Notes: generated by a model from the sequence alone, not told the origin. A stretch of 64,000 bases of DNA from Deltaproteobacteria bacterium (GCA_019308905.1 JAFDHF010000004.1:1-64000), one strand, 5' to 3'. Counted from the stretch's first letter, positions 26,207 through 35,381 are shown. Program-made: numbers and translations.

Positions 26207-26323
26207 CGTACAACCTCCTCGCTCGGAGACCGGGCCATATTCGAAACGGCCTGATCTCCACGAACCGATTCACTTCTTTCCCCTACCGGTCAGATCATCA
26301 GTGGACTCCCAGAAAGGAATAGA

Positions 26324-26788
26324 TCAGAGCGGGTGATTCCTGCACCGGGTGATCTCCTCTTCTACGAGGTCTATCAACTCCCTTCGTATCCTGTCGCGGA
26401 TCAGCCGGAAGGCTTCCATGATCTCCTCCTCAGTGCCTGCGGCCCGGGCAGGATCAGGGAACCCCACGTGGATCCTCTTTGATCCACCGGGGAAGACCGG
26501 ACAGAGCGACTCAGCATCGTCGCAGAGGATGATCACGAGATCAAAGGGTTGACCCCGGAATTCATCCATGGACTTCGACCGCTGAAAGGAGATATCAACC
26601 CCGGCCTCCCCCATCACCTGGATCGCCCCGGGATGGAGCGCACCCGGTTCGGTACCAGCCGAGTGTGCCTCCACCCGATTCCCCAGGATGTGGCGGGCCC
26701 ACCCCTCTGCCATCTGGCTCCGGCAGGAATTACCGGTACAGACAAACAGTACCCTCAATGGTGGGGTGGCCACCTTGTTGCCTTTCAT
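26324..26788 (-). CDS. arsC: Arsenate reductase ArsC, LMW-phosphatase (thioredoxin) type
   Basis: The 154-residue protein has the P-loop VCTGNSCRSQMAEGW with Cys17 as nucleophile, and the resolving pair C89 and C96 in ILCDDAESLCPVFPG. It reduces arsenate to arsenite with thioredoxin as electron donor, feeding Acr3. It lies 9 bp after the arsR gene. Confidence 0.93.
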   Translation of the reverse strand: MKGNKVATPPLRVLFVCTGNSCRSQMAEGWARHILGNRVEAHSAGTEPGALHPGAIQVMGEAGVDISFQRSKSMDEFRGQPFDLVIILCDDAESLCPVFPGGSKRIHVGFPDPARAAGTEEEIMEAFRLIRDRIRRELIDLVEEEITRCRNHPL

Positions 26789-26797
26789 CCCGGCTCC

Positions 26798-27175
26798 TCA
26801 CAGGGGGCTGGTCCTTGGTCGTCTCTCCGGCGGCCTGCCGCACAGTATGTCCCGGTCGAGGCCCGAAGCCTTCTTGAGAAGGGCCTGGATCTCCGGATCA
26901 TCTTCGAGCCAGCTCCCGATGTCCGCCAAGAGGGCTTGCGCGTATACAGTGGGTGGATCGGGGTTCAAACGATAATACATCCAGACTCCCTCGCGCCGCT
27001 GAAGGACCAGGTCCGCTTCGCCGAGGATTCTAAGGTGGCGGGAGACACTGGGTTGGGTCACCCCGAGAGCCTCGGCCACCTCGCATACACACATCTCCTT
27101 TTGTTGGAGCATCTTGAGTATACGGATCCGGTTGGCATCCGCACACGCCTTGAGGGTTTGTACCAGGCGCCTCAT
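26798..27175 (-). CDS. arsR: ArsR family repressor of the ars operon
   Basis: The 125-residue winged-helix protein begins MRRLVQTLKACADANRIRILKML. QQKEMCVCEVAEALG holds the CVC arsenite site and TQPSVSRHLRILG the recognition helix. The ATG at 27175 is preferred over the open frame to 27238, because the promoter lies inside that extension. No strong ribosome site is seen. It is first in the operon arsR-arsC-acr3 and likely binds the repeat at 27213-27228. Confidence 0.9.
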   Translation of the reverse strand: MRRLVQTLKACADANRIRILKMLQQKEMCVCEVAEALGVTQPSVSRHLRILGEADLVLQRREGVWMYYRLNPDPPTVYAQALLADIGSWLEDDPEIQALLKKASGLDRDILCGRPPERRPRTSPL

Positions 27176-27212
27176 GATTTTTGGCCCACGTGGTTGTTGG
27201 ATTGATAGCCGA

Positions 27213-27256
27213 ATAACTAAACGGTTATATGACCACAACAGCTAACCCTTTGTCAA
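27213..27256 (-). promoter_or_regulatory. ars operon promoter and operator
   Basis: On the minus strand TTGACA (27251-27256) and a -10 of TCATAT or CATATA (27226-27232) are spaced 18-19 bp. An inverted repeat, ATAAC-N6-GTTAT (27213-27228), overlaps the -10. This is the expected ArsR binding position. Confidence 0.65.
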
Positions 27257-27502
27257 CCCCCACTCGACAACAACGTAACACCACAGTCCGCCCCCCTGAA
27301 GGCGAGAGATCACCCTTCAAAGCCTAGGGCCGATGCCCCAGCTCTGATTTCATGCACCCCCCATAGGTCCCTTTGCCGCGTTTGCAATTTACCCGATTCC
27401 GGTATAGATTTTTAACAAGGTTTGACCGACTGCCGCGGCGACAAAGATCCGCCTGGTCCAGCCCTCTCTTTAAGTCGATGAACTTCCGCGAGAGTCGATA
27501 GC

Positions 27503-28510
27503 ATGCTCACCATCCCCACCCTAAAGGACGTGTTCCTTGCCCGTAGGATCGTCAAAAAGCACCTGGTCCGTACACCTCTCGTCCATTATCCCGGCCTTGG
27601 TGACCTCCTTGGATGCGAGGCCTTTGTCAAACACGAAAACCACCAGCTCCTGGGGGCCTTCAAGGTGAGGGGCGGGGTCAATCTCATCGCCCAACTCTCC
27701 GAGGAAGAGAGAAGGCGAGGCGTGATTGCCGCCTCCACGGGTAACCACGGCCAATCCGTCGCCTACGGAGCGAGGCTCTTCGGCACCCGGGCGACGATCT
27801 GTGTCCCTGAAAAGGCCAACCCTGTCAAGGTCGAGGCCATGAGGTACCTCGGTGCAGAGATCCTCTTTCACGGCAGGGACTTCGACGAGGCCAGGCAATA
27901 CGCCGAATCCCTTGCCGAACAGAGGGGCTACCGGTACATCCATTCCGGCGATGAACCACTCCTGATTGCCGGCGTCGGAACCTACGCCCTTGAGATCGTG
28001 GAAGATCAACCCGATGTCGAGACCATAGTGGTCCCCATAGGCGGTGGAAGCGGAGCCTCAGGATGCTGCATCGTGGCAAAGTCGATCGATCCCCGAATCC
28101 GGATTATCGGCGTCCAGGCACAAAAGGCGCCGTCGGCCTATCTCTCGTGGAAGGAGAAGAGGCGGGTCGAGGCCCGGATGGAGACCTTCGCCGAAGGGCT
28201 TGCCACCCGGACTCCCTTTGATCTGCCCCAGCGCATTCTTCAGGACCCTGACAGGGGTCTGGACGACTTCGTTCTTGTGAGCGAGGACGAGCTCCGCAGG
28301 GCGGTCATTACGGCCCTGGAAAAGACCCACAACCTCGCCGAGGCTGCGGGCGCGTCCCCTATAGCAGGAGCATTGAGACTGAAAGACCGGATCTCCGGCC
28401 AGAAAGTCGCCCTTGTCATGAGCGGTGGGAACCTCTCCCTTGAAAGGATGCGAGAGATAGTGCGTCTCTCCATGTCCCGGGACGGAGCGCAACCCGTCCG
28501 ACAGGGATGA
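27503..28510 (+). CDS. Threonine/serine dehydratase (PLP-dependent)
   Basis: The 335-residue fold-type II PLP enzyme has its Schiff-base lysine at K54 (GAFKVRGGVN), the substrate loop STGNHGQS and the phosphate-binding GGGSG. It deaminates threonine to 2-oxobutyrate, or serine to pyruvate. At 335 residues it lacks the C-terminal ACT-like regulatory domain of biosynthetic IlvA and so is of the catabolic (TdcB/serine racemase-like) size. The start ATG follows GAGAG. The stop is 7 bp from the start of the SPOR-NlpC lipoprotein gene. Confidence 0.9.
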   Translation: MLTIPTLKDVFLARRIVKKHLVRTPLVHYPGLGDLLGCEAFVKHENHQLLGAFKVRGGVNLIAQLSEEERRRGVIAASTGNHGQSVAYGARLFGTRATICVPEKANPVKVEAMRYLGAEILFHGRDFDEARQYAESLAEQRGYRYIHSGDEPLLIAGVGTYALEIVEDQPDVETIVVPIGGGSGASGCCIVAKSIDPRIRIIGVQAQKAPSAYLSWKEKRRVEARMETFAEGLATRTPFDLPQRILQDPDRGLDDFVLVSEDELRRAVITALEKTHNLAEAAGASPIAGALRLKDRISGQKVALVMSGGNLSLERMREIVRLSMSRDGAQPVRQG

Positions 28511-28516
28511 CCGTAA

Positions 28517-29272
28517 ATGAGACGACTTGGCCTCCTTGTCTTTCCATTGATCCTTGGAGTCTTTGGCTGCGCCGGCACGCCTCCCACTGCAGAGAGGCCT
28601 GCGGCTAGGCCGCCCGTGGAAACCCTACGCCGGCTCGGTTATTCCATCCAGGTGGGGGCCTTTCTGAAACTCGACAATGCCGTCCGCCTAACCGGGACCC
28701 TTCAGGACCGCGGCCTCGGTGCTTACTACTTTCTGCACAAATCAGGACTGTTCAAGGTCCGCTTCGGCGATTTCCCCTCGAGGGCTATGGCCCGGGAGAA
28801 AGCCGAGCAACTGAAAAGATCGGGCACCATCCACGACTACTACATCGTGGGGCCTGAGGATTATCCCCGTTTCAAGGACCGCCGAAGGGCAAGGTCTTAT
28901 CTCAGAAACGCCATCGTGAGCACGGCCAAGACCTTCGTCGGTCTGCCCTACCGGTACGGCGGCGCCTCTCCCGAACATGGTTTTGACTGCAGCGGTTTGT
29001 CCATGGCGGTCTACCGCCTCAACGGCCTCGATCTCCCCAGGACCTCCAGGGAACAATGGGAGGCCGGCACGGCCGTCAGCAGAAAAGACCTGTCAAAAGG
29101 GGACCTCGTCTTTTTTTCCACGAGCCGCCGCAGAAGGATCTCTCATGTAGGCATCTACGTGGGAGGCGGCAGGTTCATCCATGCCCCCGGCACCGGCAAG
29201 AAAATCCGCTTCGACTCCCTTTCCAGCCCCTATTTCAAGCGTCGCTATGCCGGAGGGAGAACCTATCTGTAA
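28517..29272 (+). CDS. SPOR-NlpC/P60 peptidoglycan hydrolase lipoprotein
   Basis: The 251-residue protein has a lipoprotein signal with Cys18 (LGVFGC). A SPOR domain (about 40-115, SIQVGAFLKLDNA and the repeat around GLFKVRFGDFP) binds denuded glycan at the septum. An NlpC/P60 cysteine peptidase (about 130-250) follows, with Cys158 in DCSG and histidines at 210 (HVGIYVGGG) and 222. It likely cuts stem-peptide bonds in the cell wall. The 3' end overlaps the convergent FeoB-associated gene by 38 bp. Confidence 0.92.
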   Translation: MRRLGLLVFPLILGVFGCAGTPPTAERPAARPPVETLRRLGYSIQVGAFLKLDNAVRLTGTLQDRGLGAYYFLHKSGLFKVRFGDFPSRAMAREKAEQLKRSGTIHDYYIVGPEDYPRFKDRRRARSYLRNAIVSTAKTFVGLPYRYGGASPEHGFDCSGLSMAVYRLNGLDLPRTSREQWEAGTAVSRKDLSKGDLVFFSTSRRRRISHVGIYVGGGRFIHAPGTGKKIRFDSLSSPYFKRRYAGGRTYL

Positions 29273-29492
29273 CACCCTGCTCCGTATTCCGTGTCGGTCC
29301 CTGCAAAACCGGTCTACGCTCGTTTCCACGGCCGCCCCCGGTCTCAGACCGCCCTATCTTCTCCTTCACAGGGCAGCCGGCACAGCTCTCTCCACAACAC
29401 GAGCCTCTGCCGGACAAAACCTTCCTCACGTACCTCAGGGCAAGAAACACGGTCCCCCCGAGTATCAGAGCGAAAAGGATATTCTGAATCAT
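29235..29492 (-). CDS. FeoB-associated Cys-rich membrane protein
   Basis: The 85-residue protein starts at MIQNILFALILGGTVFL (29492, AGGGG upstream). One transmembrane helix (2-22) is followed by the cysteine cluster SCCGESCAGCPVK. This is the FeoB-associated family, which often sits next to FeoB as a possible iron chaperone or FeoC-like element. It lies 134 bp after feoB and is transcribed in the same direction. The C-terminus is less conserved and overlaps the NlpC gene. Confidence 0.8.
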   Translation of the reverse strand: MIQNILFALILGGTVFLALRYVRKVLSGRGSCCGESCAGCPVKEKIGRSETGGGRGNERRPVLQGPTRNTEQGVTDRFSLRHSDA

Positions 29493-29626
29493 GTTGCATC
29501 CCCTCACAGGGGCTCAGCCCTGAATGGGCCCTCCCCTTTTCAACAGGCGACATCAGAGTCAGCCGAAAGTGGAGGAGAGATCTCTCGTGAGAGAAGATTG
29601 GCAGTTTTTTGGGGGGCCGGGCCGGA

Positions 29627-31816
29627 TCACCCCAGTCCCAAGAGGCTCCCCACTTGATAGATCGTAAGGGCCAGAACCCAGGCGAGGGTCAGGCTGTATC
29701 CCACAGAGAAACCGGTCCACCTCCACGACCCGGTCTCCCGCCGGATCGCAGCCACCGTTGCCAGGCAAGGGGTATAGATCAGGACAAAGACCATAAAACC
29801 GTATCCGATCAGAGGGGTCATCTCCTTTCTGATGGCCTTCCGGAGACCCTCGCTCTCCTCCCCTCTCCCCTCTCCTATTCCATAGAGGACTCCAAAGGTA
29901 CTGACCACGATCTCCTTGGCCACAAAGCCGGTGACCAGGGCCACCCCCTCCTTCCAGTCAAAACCCAGGGGCCGGAGAACCGGAGCGATCCCTTTGCCCA
30001 ACCTCCCGAGGAAACTCTTTTCCTGAAACTCCTCCCTGCGGAGGGCCTCGATTTCGGCGATTCTCCGATTCATCTCTTCCTCCAGGAGCCCGGCCCTTCG
30101 CGTCTCTCCCATTCGGATCAGCGCGCTTTTTCTTTTTCCGTAGTCCTGTCGAATCCGAGACTCTTCCCCCGCATAATCCCTGGAGTAGTCGACTGTTCTT
30201 GGGAAGGAACTCAAGGCCCAGACCAGGATCGACCCGGCAAGAATCACCCCCCCCATCTTCTTGAGGAAGATCGACCCCCTCTCCCACATGTGGATGAGAG
30301 TCCCTTTCAGGGTGGGCATGCGATAGGGTGGAAGCTCGAGGACAAAAGGGGCGATCTCCCCGCGGAAGAGGGTCCGCTTGAAGATCTGGCCCATGACTAT
30401 GGCCAGAACGATACCGAGGGCATAGATTGAAAAAATCACGTTTCCGGCATATGCCCCGAACAGCGCCCCGGCGATAAGCATATAGACGGGAAGCCTTGCG
30501 CTGCAGCTTATCAAGGGGTTGATCAGGATCGTCAGTATCCTGTCCCTCCTGCTCTCCAGAACCCGCGTGGCCATGATGGCCGGTACGTTGCATCCAAAAC
30601 CCATGATCATGGGGATGAAGGATTTCCCGTGGAGTCCCAGACTGTGCATGATCTTGTCCATGATAAAGGCGGCTCTCGCCATGTAGCCCGTGTCCTCGAA
30701 AAGGGCGATACAGAAAAAGAGGATGAAGATACTGGGAAGGAAGACAACGACTCCCCCTACCCCGGCAATCACACCGTCCACGACGAGGTCTCTCAGCAGA
30801 CCCTGCCCCATCAGGGATCCAATCGATTGACCCAGGAGCTGAACCCCCCTGTCGATCAACTCCGTGGGATACCGGCCCACCTTGAAGGTGAGCTGGAACA
30901 TGGCCCAGATGAAGAATACGAAGATGGGAAAACCCAGGAGGCGGTTGGTCAGGACCATGTCGACCCGGTCCGACAGATAGTACCTGTCCCTCCTGGTCTT
31001 GCGAAAGGTCTCCCTCAGAGCTCCGTGGATAAACCCGTATCTCCTGTCGGCAACCAGGGTTTCCGCGTCTTCCCCGAGCATCCTCTTCAGGTGGGACCTA
31101 CTCCTGTCGAGCTGGTCGAAAATCGTATCCCTGTGCGGGCTTCTCTCTATCTGCTTTACAACCGCTTCATCCCCCTCCAGGAGCTTGATCCCCATCCACC
31201 GGGCGAGGTGTTCATCGGCAAAGGACCCATCCGGCCGGATCAGGGCCTGGAGCTTCTCGATCTCTTCCTCGAGTTCCCTGCCGTAGTCTATGTGTGTATG
31301 TCTGGCCACCGACTCCCTGTCCTCGGCGACCCGCACTATGGTCTCCAAGAGCTCTCTGGTACCCTCGCCCTTTGTTCCCACGGTGGGGACAAAGGGGACA
31401 CCCATGATCAGGGAGAGCCTCTTGTGGTCGATGATCTGGCCCCTAGCCTCGGATACGTCAACCATGTTCAAGGCGAAGACCAGCTTGACTCCCAGGTCGA
31501 TGAGCTGGGTCGCCAGGTAGAGATTGCGTTCCAGGTTGGAAGCATCGATTACGTCTACGACAACATCTGGCTTTTCGTCGACCAGGTAGTTCCGCGCTAT
31601 TATCTCTTCCATGGAGTAAGCGCTAAGGCTGTATGTCCCAGGAAGATCTACCACGCGGATCCTGTAGCCGTTGAATGTTGTAATCCCCTCCTTCTTCTCC
31701 ACGGTAACGCCCGGCCAGTTGCCCACTTTCTGGTGAGCTCCGGTCAGGTTGTTGAAGATCGTCGTCTTTCCGGAATTCGGGTTTCCCATAATGGCAATGT
31801 TGATCTCCTTGGCCAT
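29627..31816 (-). CDS. feoB: Ferrous iron transporter FeoB
   Basis: The 729-residue protein has an N-terminal GTPase (G1 GNPNSGKT, residues 11-18, then switch TVEKKEG and DLPGTYSLS). About 8 membrane helices follow, with two Gate repeats ([21 protein letters not shown] and [17 protein letters not shown]). It imports Fe(II) across the inner membrane. A charged linker of about 60 residues lies between the two permease halves. The start overlaps the feoA stop by one base (TGATG). Confidence 0.95.
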   Translation of the reverse strand: MAKEINIAIMGNPNSGKTTIFNNLTGAHQKVGNWPGVTVEKKEGITTFNGYRIRVVDLPGTYSLSAYSMEEIIARNYLVDEKPDVVVDVIDASNLERNLYLATQLIDLGVKLVFALNMVDVSEARGQIIDHKRLSLIMGVPFVPTVGTKGEGTRELLETIVRVAEDRESVARHTHIDYGRELEEEIEKLQALIRPDGSFADEHLARWMGIKLLEGDEAVVKQIERSPHRDTIFDQLDRSRSHLKRMLGEDAETLVADRRYGFIHGALRETFRKTRRDRYYLSDRVDMVLTNRLLGFPIFVFFIWAMFQLTFKVGRYPTELIDRGVQLLGQSIGSLMGQGLLRDLVVDGVIAGVGGVVVFLPSIFILFFCIALFEDTGYMARAAFIMDKIMHSLGLHGKSFIPMIMGFGCNVPAIMATRVLESRRDRILTILINPLISCSARLPVYMLIAGALFGAYAGNVIFSIYALGIVLAIVMGQIFKRTLFRGEIAPFVLELPPYRMPTLKGTLIHMWERGSIFLKKMGGVILAGSILVWALSSFPRTVDYSRDYAGEESRIRQDYGKRKSALIRMGETRRAGLLEEEMNRRIAEIEALRREEFQEKSFLGRLGKGIAPVLRPLGFDWKEGVALVTGFVAKEIVVSTFGVLYGIGEGRGEESEGLRKAIRKEMTPLIGYGFMVFVLIYTPCLATVAAIRRETGSWRWTGFSVGYSLTLAWVLALTIYQVGSLLGLG

Positions 31817-32067
31817 CAGGCTCCTCCAGTCGAAGCCGGCTCCCGTACTACCACCTTTTCGGCCTCCTCATGTCTCAGGCTTACATGGTACCCCTTCAGA
31901 GTGTACTCTATCGGATCCATGAGGGGGGCAAACTTCTCGACCCTGATCTCCGCCCCAGGCACAAACCCCATCTCCATGAGGCGGCGCCTGAAAGGACCTG
32001 CTCCTGTCAACCTTTCAATGACGCCCTTTTCTCCTGTCTTCAGCTCGCTGAGTCTTCGGCTATTCAT
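31816..32067 (-). CDS. feoA: FeoA SH3-like regulatory protein
   Basis: The 83-residue protein is a single FeoA domain ([16 protein letters not shown]...[19 protein letters not shown]...[11 protein letters not shown]). It supports FeoB-dependent iron uptake. The ATG at 32067 follows AGGGGAAGGAC. The gene overlaps both neighbours (8 bp with the Fur-FeoA fusion gene, 1 bp with feoB), indicating translational coupling. Confidence 0.93.
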   Translation of the reverse strand: MNSRRLSELKTGEKGVIERLTGAGPFRRRLMEMGFVPGAEIRVEKFAPLMDPIEYTLKGYHVSLRHEEAEKVVVREPASTGGA

Positions 32068-32761
32068 GTCCTTCCCCTGTATTCCGGTTAGTCGAAACGA
32101 GGATCTGTTTGGCCATGCCGAACCCAAGGGCGATGCGGCTTTCCCGGGAGGCTACGATGAGAGGCCCGGGGCCGCTGCTCTTGATCACTTCCACCTCGGC
32201 GCCCCTGTTGAGGCCCATGCTGGCCAGCCGCCGTTCCACTCCGCCTCCCCCTATGAATCCCACGATCTTGACTTTCTCACCGGCGGCGGCCATTGTCAGA
32301 GGCATAGTGGGCTCTCTTTTCCTGAGACAGTTGTAGCAGAGGCCGTAGATCTCCATCCTGTGCTGGAGAGCATGGAACCTCATCCGCCGAGCCACCTCCA
32401 CCTGGAGGACCTCGATCTCCGGACTGTAGAACTCCAGAATCGCGCCGCACCGGACACAGATCAGGTGATCATGATGCCTGCCCAGGTGGCGGTGTTCATA
32501 CCGACGAACCTGCCCGATGAAGGATTCTTCCTGGGCGAATCCGTACTGTGAAAAGAGTCTCAGATTTTCAGCGACAAATTCCTCTGTAAAGGAGACACCC
32601 TTTTCTCTGAGGATCTGCGTAAGCTCTGATGGTGTTACATGGTTCTCCGTGCCCAGAAACCCCTCTAATACGGCCAACCTCTCATCAATCCTGTCAAGGC
32701 CCTCCTGTTCGAAGATCACCTTGAATTGCCGGTAGATACTCCTGTGTTCTCTCGCAAGCAT
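32060..32761 (-). CDS. Fur-type metalloregulator fused to a FeoA domain
   Basis: The 233-residue protein joins two modules. Residues about 1-150 form a Fur domain: a winged helix at 20-85, RHHDHLICVRCGAILEF (95-111) with zinc and regulatory ligands, and YGLCYNCL (139-146). Residues about 153-225 form a complete FeoA domain (MAAAGEKVKIVGFIGG, LASMGLNRGAEVEVI, RIALGFGMAKQILV). It lies directly before a stand-alone feoA gene and feoB. Fusion of an iron sensor-repressor to the SH3-like FeoA module is unusual. FeoA-like domains are familiar as C-terminal parts of DtxR-family repressors, so the arrangement may be analogous. GAGGG lies upstream of ATG 32761. Confidence 0.88.
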   Translation of the reverse strand: MLAREHRSIYRQFKVIFEQEGLDRIDERLAVLEGFLGTENHVTPSELTQILREKGVSFTEEFVAENLRLFSQYGFAQEESFIGQVRRYEHRHLGRHHDHLICVRCGAILEFYSPEIEVLQVEVARRMRFHALQHRMEIYGLCYNCLRKREPTMPLTMAAAGEKVKIVGFIGGGGVERRLASMGLNRGAEVEVIKSSGPGPLIVASRESRIALGFGMAKQILVSTNRNTGEGHE

Positions 32762-32769
32762 CGTATCCC

Positions 32770-33174
32770 TCAGGTTTCCCCCTCAATCCCGCCCCCCCCG
32801 CTTCTCTCCTTGTCCAGGCCTTCCTGGAATCCCACTGTGGGGCGGTGTGCAGAGGGAAGCTCGCCTCTGTTGAGTTGCGCAACGGCGCTGGCCACACTCC
32901 CCGGCCTTCCCCTGTACACGTCGATCCCGGCCCCTCGCAAAGTCACAAGGGCGTTATGCCCGATGTTTCTCACCACCACGGCCTCGACGCCCCTGTTGAT
33001 GAGCATCCCACACGCCGCGATACCAGCGGCGTCTTTTTCATCCACTCCCGGGTTCCTTACGGCTTCGAACTCCAAGGACTCGGAGTCTACCAAAACGAAG
33101 AAGGGGCACCGGCCGAAGCGGTCGTCCACCTCCGACCGCAGGCTCCCGCCCTTTGAAGCAACTGCCACCCTCAT
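32770..33174 (-). CDS. NifX/MTH1175-like dinitrogenase cofactor domain protein
   Basis: The 134-residue protein (MRVAVASKGGSLRSEVDDRF) has the NifX/NafY-like fold markers FGRCPFFVLVD, AACGMLINRGVEAVVVRNIG and GAGIDVYRG. It probably binds an FeS or metal cluster. The start overlaps the stop of the fur gene by 4 bp (ATGA), and its end is 8 bp from the Fur-FeoA gene. The C-terminal about 25 residues are charged and glycine-rich without conservation that I can see. It is a second NifX-like gene in this window; the first is at 21667-22128. Confidence 0.82.
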   Translation of the reverse strand: MRVAVASKGGSLRSEVDDRFGRCPFFVLVDSESLEFEAVRNPGVDEKDAAGIAACGMLINRGVEAVVVRNIGHNALVTLRGAGIDVYRGRPGSVASAVAQLNRGELPSAHRPTVGFQEGLDKERSGGGGIEGET

Positions 33175-33716
33175 CTCTCGTCGACCCCCATGGATCCTCT
33201 GGCAGCCCCCTGCCGGACCGATCCGCCGGCTCCCGCCCCTTCTCTCAGACGCACCTTGCCCGGGGGCCGACAATCCTTGCCCGCCCTCCCCCGGGCAAGG
33301 CACTGGGGACAGTATCCCAGCAGCTCGAACCGGTAAGACGTGATCGCAAAGCCGTACTTCCCCCCTATCCGGTTCCCCAATTCTACGATCTCATCCTCAG
33401 GAAACTCGACGATCCTCCCGCAACAGGCACACCGCAGGTGGGAATGTCCCCTGTGGCCGTAGATATGTTCATAGTGGAAGTGGCCGTCTTCAAAATAGAC
33501 TTCTTTGATCAACCCGCTTTCGATAAGAAGAGGGATGGTTCTATAGATGGAAGCCTTGGAGATGACCTTCTTCTTGTTCCTCAGACGGAGGAAAAGCTCA
33601 TCCACATCGAAATGGTCATGGAGGGAGAAGATCTCCCTGATGATCATCTCCCTTTCGGGTGTGTTGCGCAGCCCCTTCTGCTTGATATACTGCCGGAATG
33701 TCTGAATTTCGTCCAT
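33171..33716 (-). CDS. fur: Fur family ferric uptake regulator
   Basis: The 181-residue protein has a winged-helix N-terminus (ASIYRTIPLLIESGLI), the metal-binding segment HYEHIYGHRGHSHLRC and two CxxC pairs (C96/C99 and C136/C139) for structural zinc. A basic, glycine-rich tail of about 35 residues extends beyond the normal end. It is the first gene of a five- to six-gene iron operon and is probably autoregulated through the box at 33727-33750. It is distinct from the Fur-FeoA fusion two genes downstream. Confidence 0.92.
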   Translation of the reverse strand: MDEIQTFRQYIKQKGLRNTPEREMIIREIFSLHDHFDVDELFLRLRNKKKVISKASIYRTIPLLIESGLIKEVYFEDGHFHYEHIYGHRGHSHLRCACCGRIVEFPEDEIVELGNRIGGKYGFAITSYRFELLGYCPQCLARGRAGKDCRPPGKVRLREGAGAGGSVRQGAARGSMGVDER

Positions 33717-33726
33717 AAGCCTTAGC

Positions 33727-33775
33727 TTTATTGAGACTCACTTTCAATAATAGCCGCCTCCCCTCGCCCTGTCAA
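33727..33775 (-). promoter_or_regulatory. Fur-box promoter of the feo operon
   Basis: On the minus strand TTGACA (33770-33775), a 17-bp spacer and TATTAT (33747-33752) form a near-consensus promoter. A palindrome, ATTGA-N9-TCAAT (within 33727-33750), overlaps the -10 and start point and resembles a Fur box. The leader to the fur ATG (33716) is about 25 nt. Confidence 0.78.
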
Positions 33776-33989
33776 GGTGCAAATCCAAAGAATTTCTCTT
33801 GCCCCCAGAAACAAATGCCCTAACGTCCGGATTTTCCTTACTCTTGTACCAACCATTGGTGCAAGCGATCGACTTTCCACTCCCGTCTCTCTCTGGCAGC
33901 AGAAACGCACCCGTTCCCTGGCTCCCGGGTTGATGCCGCAACCCTGTCTGGTCCCACCGGCGCGCAGTCGAGTCTCCTGGCAGAATGGA

Positions 33990-34496
33990 TCAGGCGAGCC
34001 GCCTCTTGAGCCGGAGGACGTATCTCCTGTCGTATCTCCCCCCTGAACACACAGCGCAACTGTAGCGCTTTCCCATCCACTTTCTCGCCCTATACTCCTT
34101 CCCGCAACGGGGGCATTCGAAGATGTACTTGTAGGGCCTGCTGTTGGGCCTGGAATGAAGGCTACAGCCCAGTCGCTCTGCCCATACTCTGAAATACCGG
34201 TTATGTCCGGGCGGTCTTCCCGTGGCTGCCAGGAAAAAATGGATCATCTCGTGTTTGACCGTGTTTTCAAGCTCCCTGCCCCATCCGTATCTGTCGTGGT
34301 AACCAATGGAGATACCCATCTCCCACCGGGTAAGATCCGCACTTCCCGCCTTGATCATCCTCCTGCTCAACCTGAAGGCCGGCCTCCGGACCCTTCCCGC
34401 AAAAAAGGCGGCATTCACCCTGTCGAATATCTTCCCTATCCTCTCGAGTTTCGAGCGCTCACCGACCTGGTCGATGGTTCTCAAAAGAGTCGGCAT
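33990..34496 (-). CDS. SprT-like zinc metallopeptidase domain protein
   Basis: The 168-residue protein starts at MPTLLRTIDQ (34496, AGGTGA 5 nt upstream). An earlier GTG at 34544 is possible but lacks a ribosome site. The SprT features are VKHEMIHFFLAATG (HExxH-type HEMIH), a third ligand near GHNRYFRVW, and a C-terminal zinc ribbon (ECPRCGKEYRA...SCAVCSGG). SprT/Spartan-like proteins act on DNA-linked proteins or have unknown roles in bacteria. It is divergent from nikR. Confidence 0.85.
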   Translation of the reverse strand: MPTLLRTIDQVGERSKLERIGKIFDRVNAAFFAGRVRRPAFRLSRRMIKAGSADLTRWEMGISIGYHDRYGWGRELENTVKHEMIHFFLAATGRPPGHNRYFRVWAERLGCSLHSRPNSRPYKYIFECPRCGKEYRARKWMGKRYSCAVCSGGRYDRRYVLRLKRRLA

Positions 34497-34731
34497 CGTT
34501 TTCACCTGTTCGTCTTCGAGATTCTCTGCTCCACCTCCTCCCACAGAGGCGAGAAGCCCATACCCTCAACAGGTCCTCTGACCCGCCTGGGACCGTCCAC
34601 CTTGACAGGAAAGCGTATTCGTGAGAAAAAACAGGGGAAATTCCCGATCCTGGGTGGCTGTGTTCCCGCCGCCGGTCGGAGGGCTCCTGAGGGCCCGTCC
34701 TGGGCGGATTACCGGTTGGAAGGAGGCTGGT

Positions 34732-35151
34732 ATGTCGAAGCTCATCCGGTTTGGAATCTCCATGGACGAGCGACTCCTCATGCAATTCGATGAAATGGTC
34801 GCTCAGAAGGGCCATTCAAATCGTTCCGAGGCGATCCGCGACCTCATCCGTGATAGACTCGTTGAAGCGGCATGGAAGGAGGAGGACAAGGAGGTGGTCG
34901 GAACCATCACTCTCGTCTACAACCATGAGGTCCACGAACTCTCCGACAGACTCATCGATATTCAGCACCAGTACCACGACAGGATCATCTCCTCGGTCCA
35001 CGTCCATCTGGATCCTCACAACTGCCTCGAGGTTCTCATTGTCAAGGGGAAAGGCAAGGATGTCAAGGGTATTGCCGAAAGGCTCATCGGCGTCAAGGGT
35101 GTGAAGCACGGAAAGCTGCTCACCACAACCACGGGGGAAGGACTCTTCTAG
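34732..35151 (+). CDS. nikR: Nickel-responsive regulator NikR
   Basis: The 139-residue protein has an N-terminal ribbon-helix-helix ([17 protein letters not shown], 4-20) and a C-terminal ACT-like tetramerisation domain. The high-affinity Ni ligands can be read as H79, H90, H92 and C98 ([15 protein letters not shown]), offset by 3 from E. coli H76/H87/H89/C95. It represses nickel uptake genes when Ni is replete. The start follows GGAAGGAGG; earlier in-frame ATGs are rejected. No nickel transporter is next to it here. Confidence 0.95.
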   Translation: MSKLIRFGISMDERLLMQFDEMVAQKGHSNRSEAIRDLIRDRLVEAAWKEEDKEVVGTITLVYNHEVHELSDRLIDIQHQYHDRIISSVHVHLDPHNCLEVLIVKGKGKDVKGIAERLIGVKGVKHGKLLTTTTGEGLF

Positions 35152-35312
35152 ATCTCGTCGAGACCGGTCCGAGACCCTCCCAATCCCGGCCGCCCCTGGA
35201 AACCGAAAGGCCGGGCGGGGGACTCCACGCTCATTGAGAGAGAATCAGAGAGGAATCGTCAAACCTTCCGGGCAAGGGGAGACCCACGGGCTGGACGAGG
35301 TCCAGAATCGAA

Positions 35313-35340
35313 AATCCCCGCATGGATCGGGGATTCTCTC
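35313..35340. terminator. Possible bidirectional terminator
   Basis: An 8-bp perfect stem, AATCCCCG/CGGGGATT, with a 7-nt loop. It is followed by CTCTCTTTCT on the plus strand and by TTTTC on the minus strand. It lies between the convergent nikR and HTH genes. The uridine tracts are weak. Confidence 0.5.
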
Positions 35341-35381
35341 TTTCTATGGGCAAGCCAGAAATGGATCCTAGGGTGGGACGG

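Noticed and set aside
30629-32551. 640-codon open frame on the plus strand opposite feoB and the fur-feoA genes
   Set aside because: It is the antisense shadow of GC-rich genes with clear function; the translated sequence is low-complexity and has no ribosome site or known domain.
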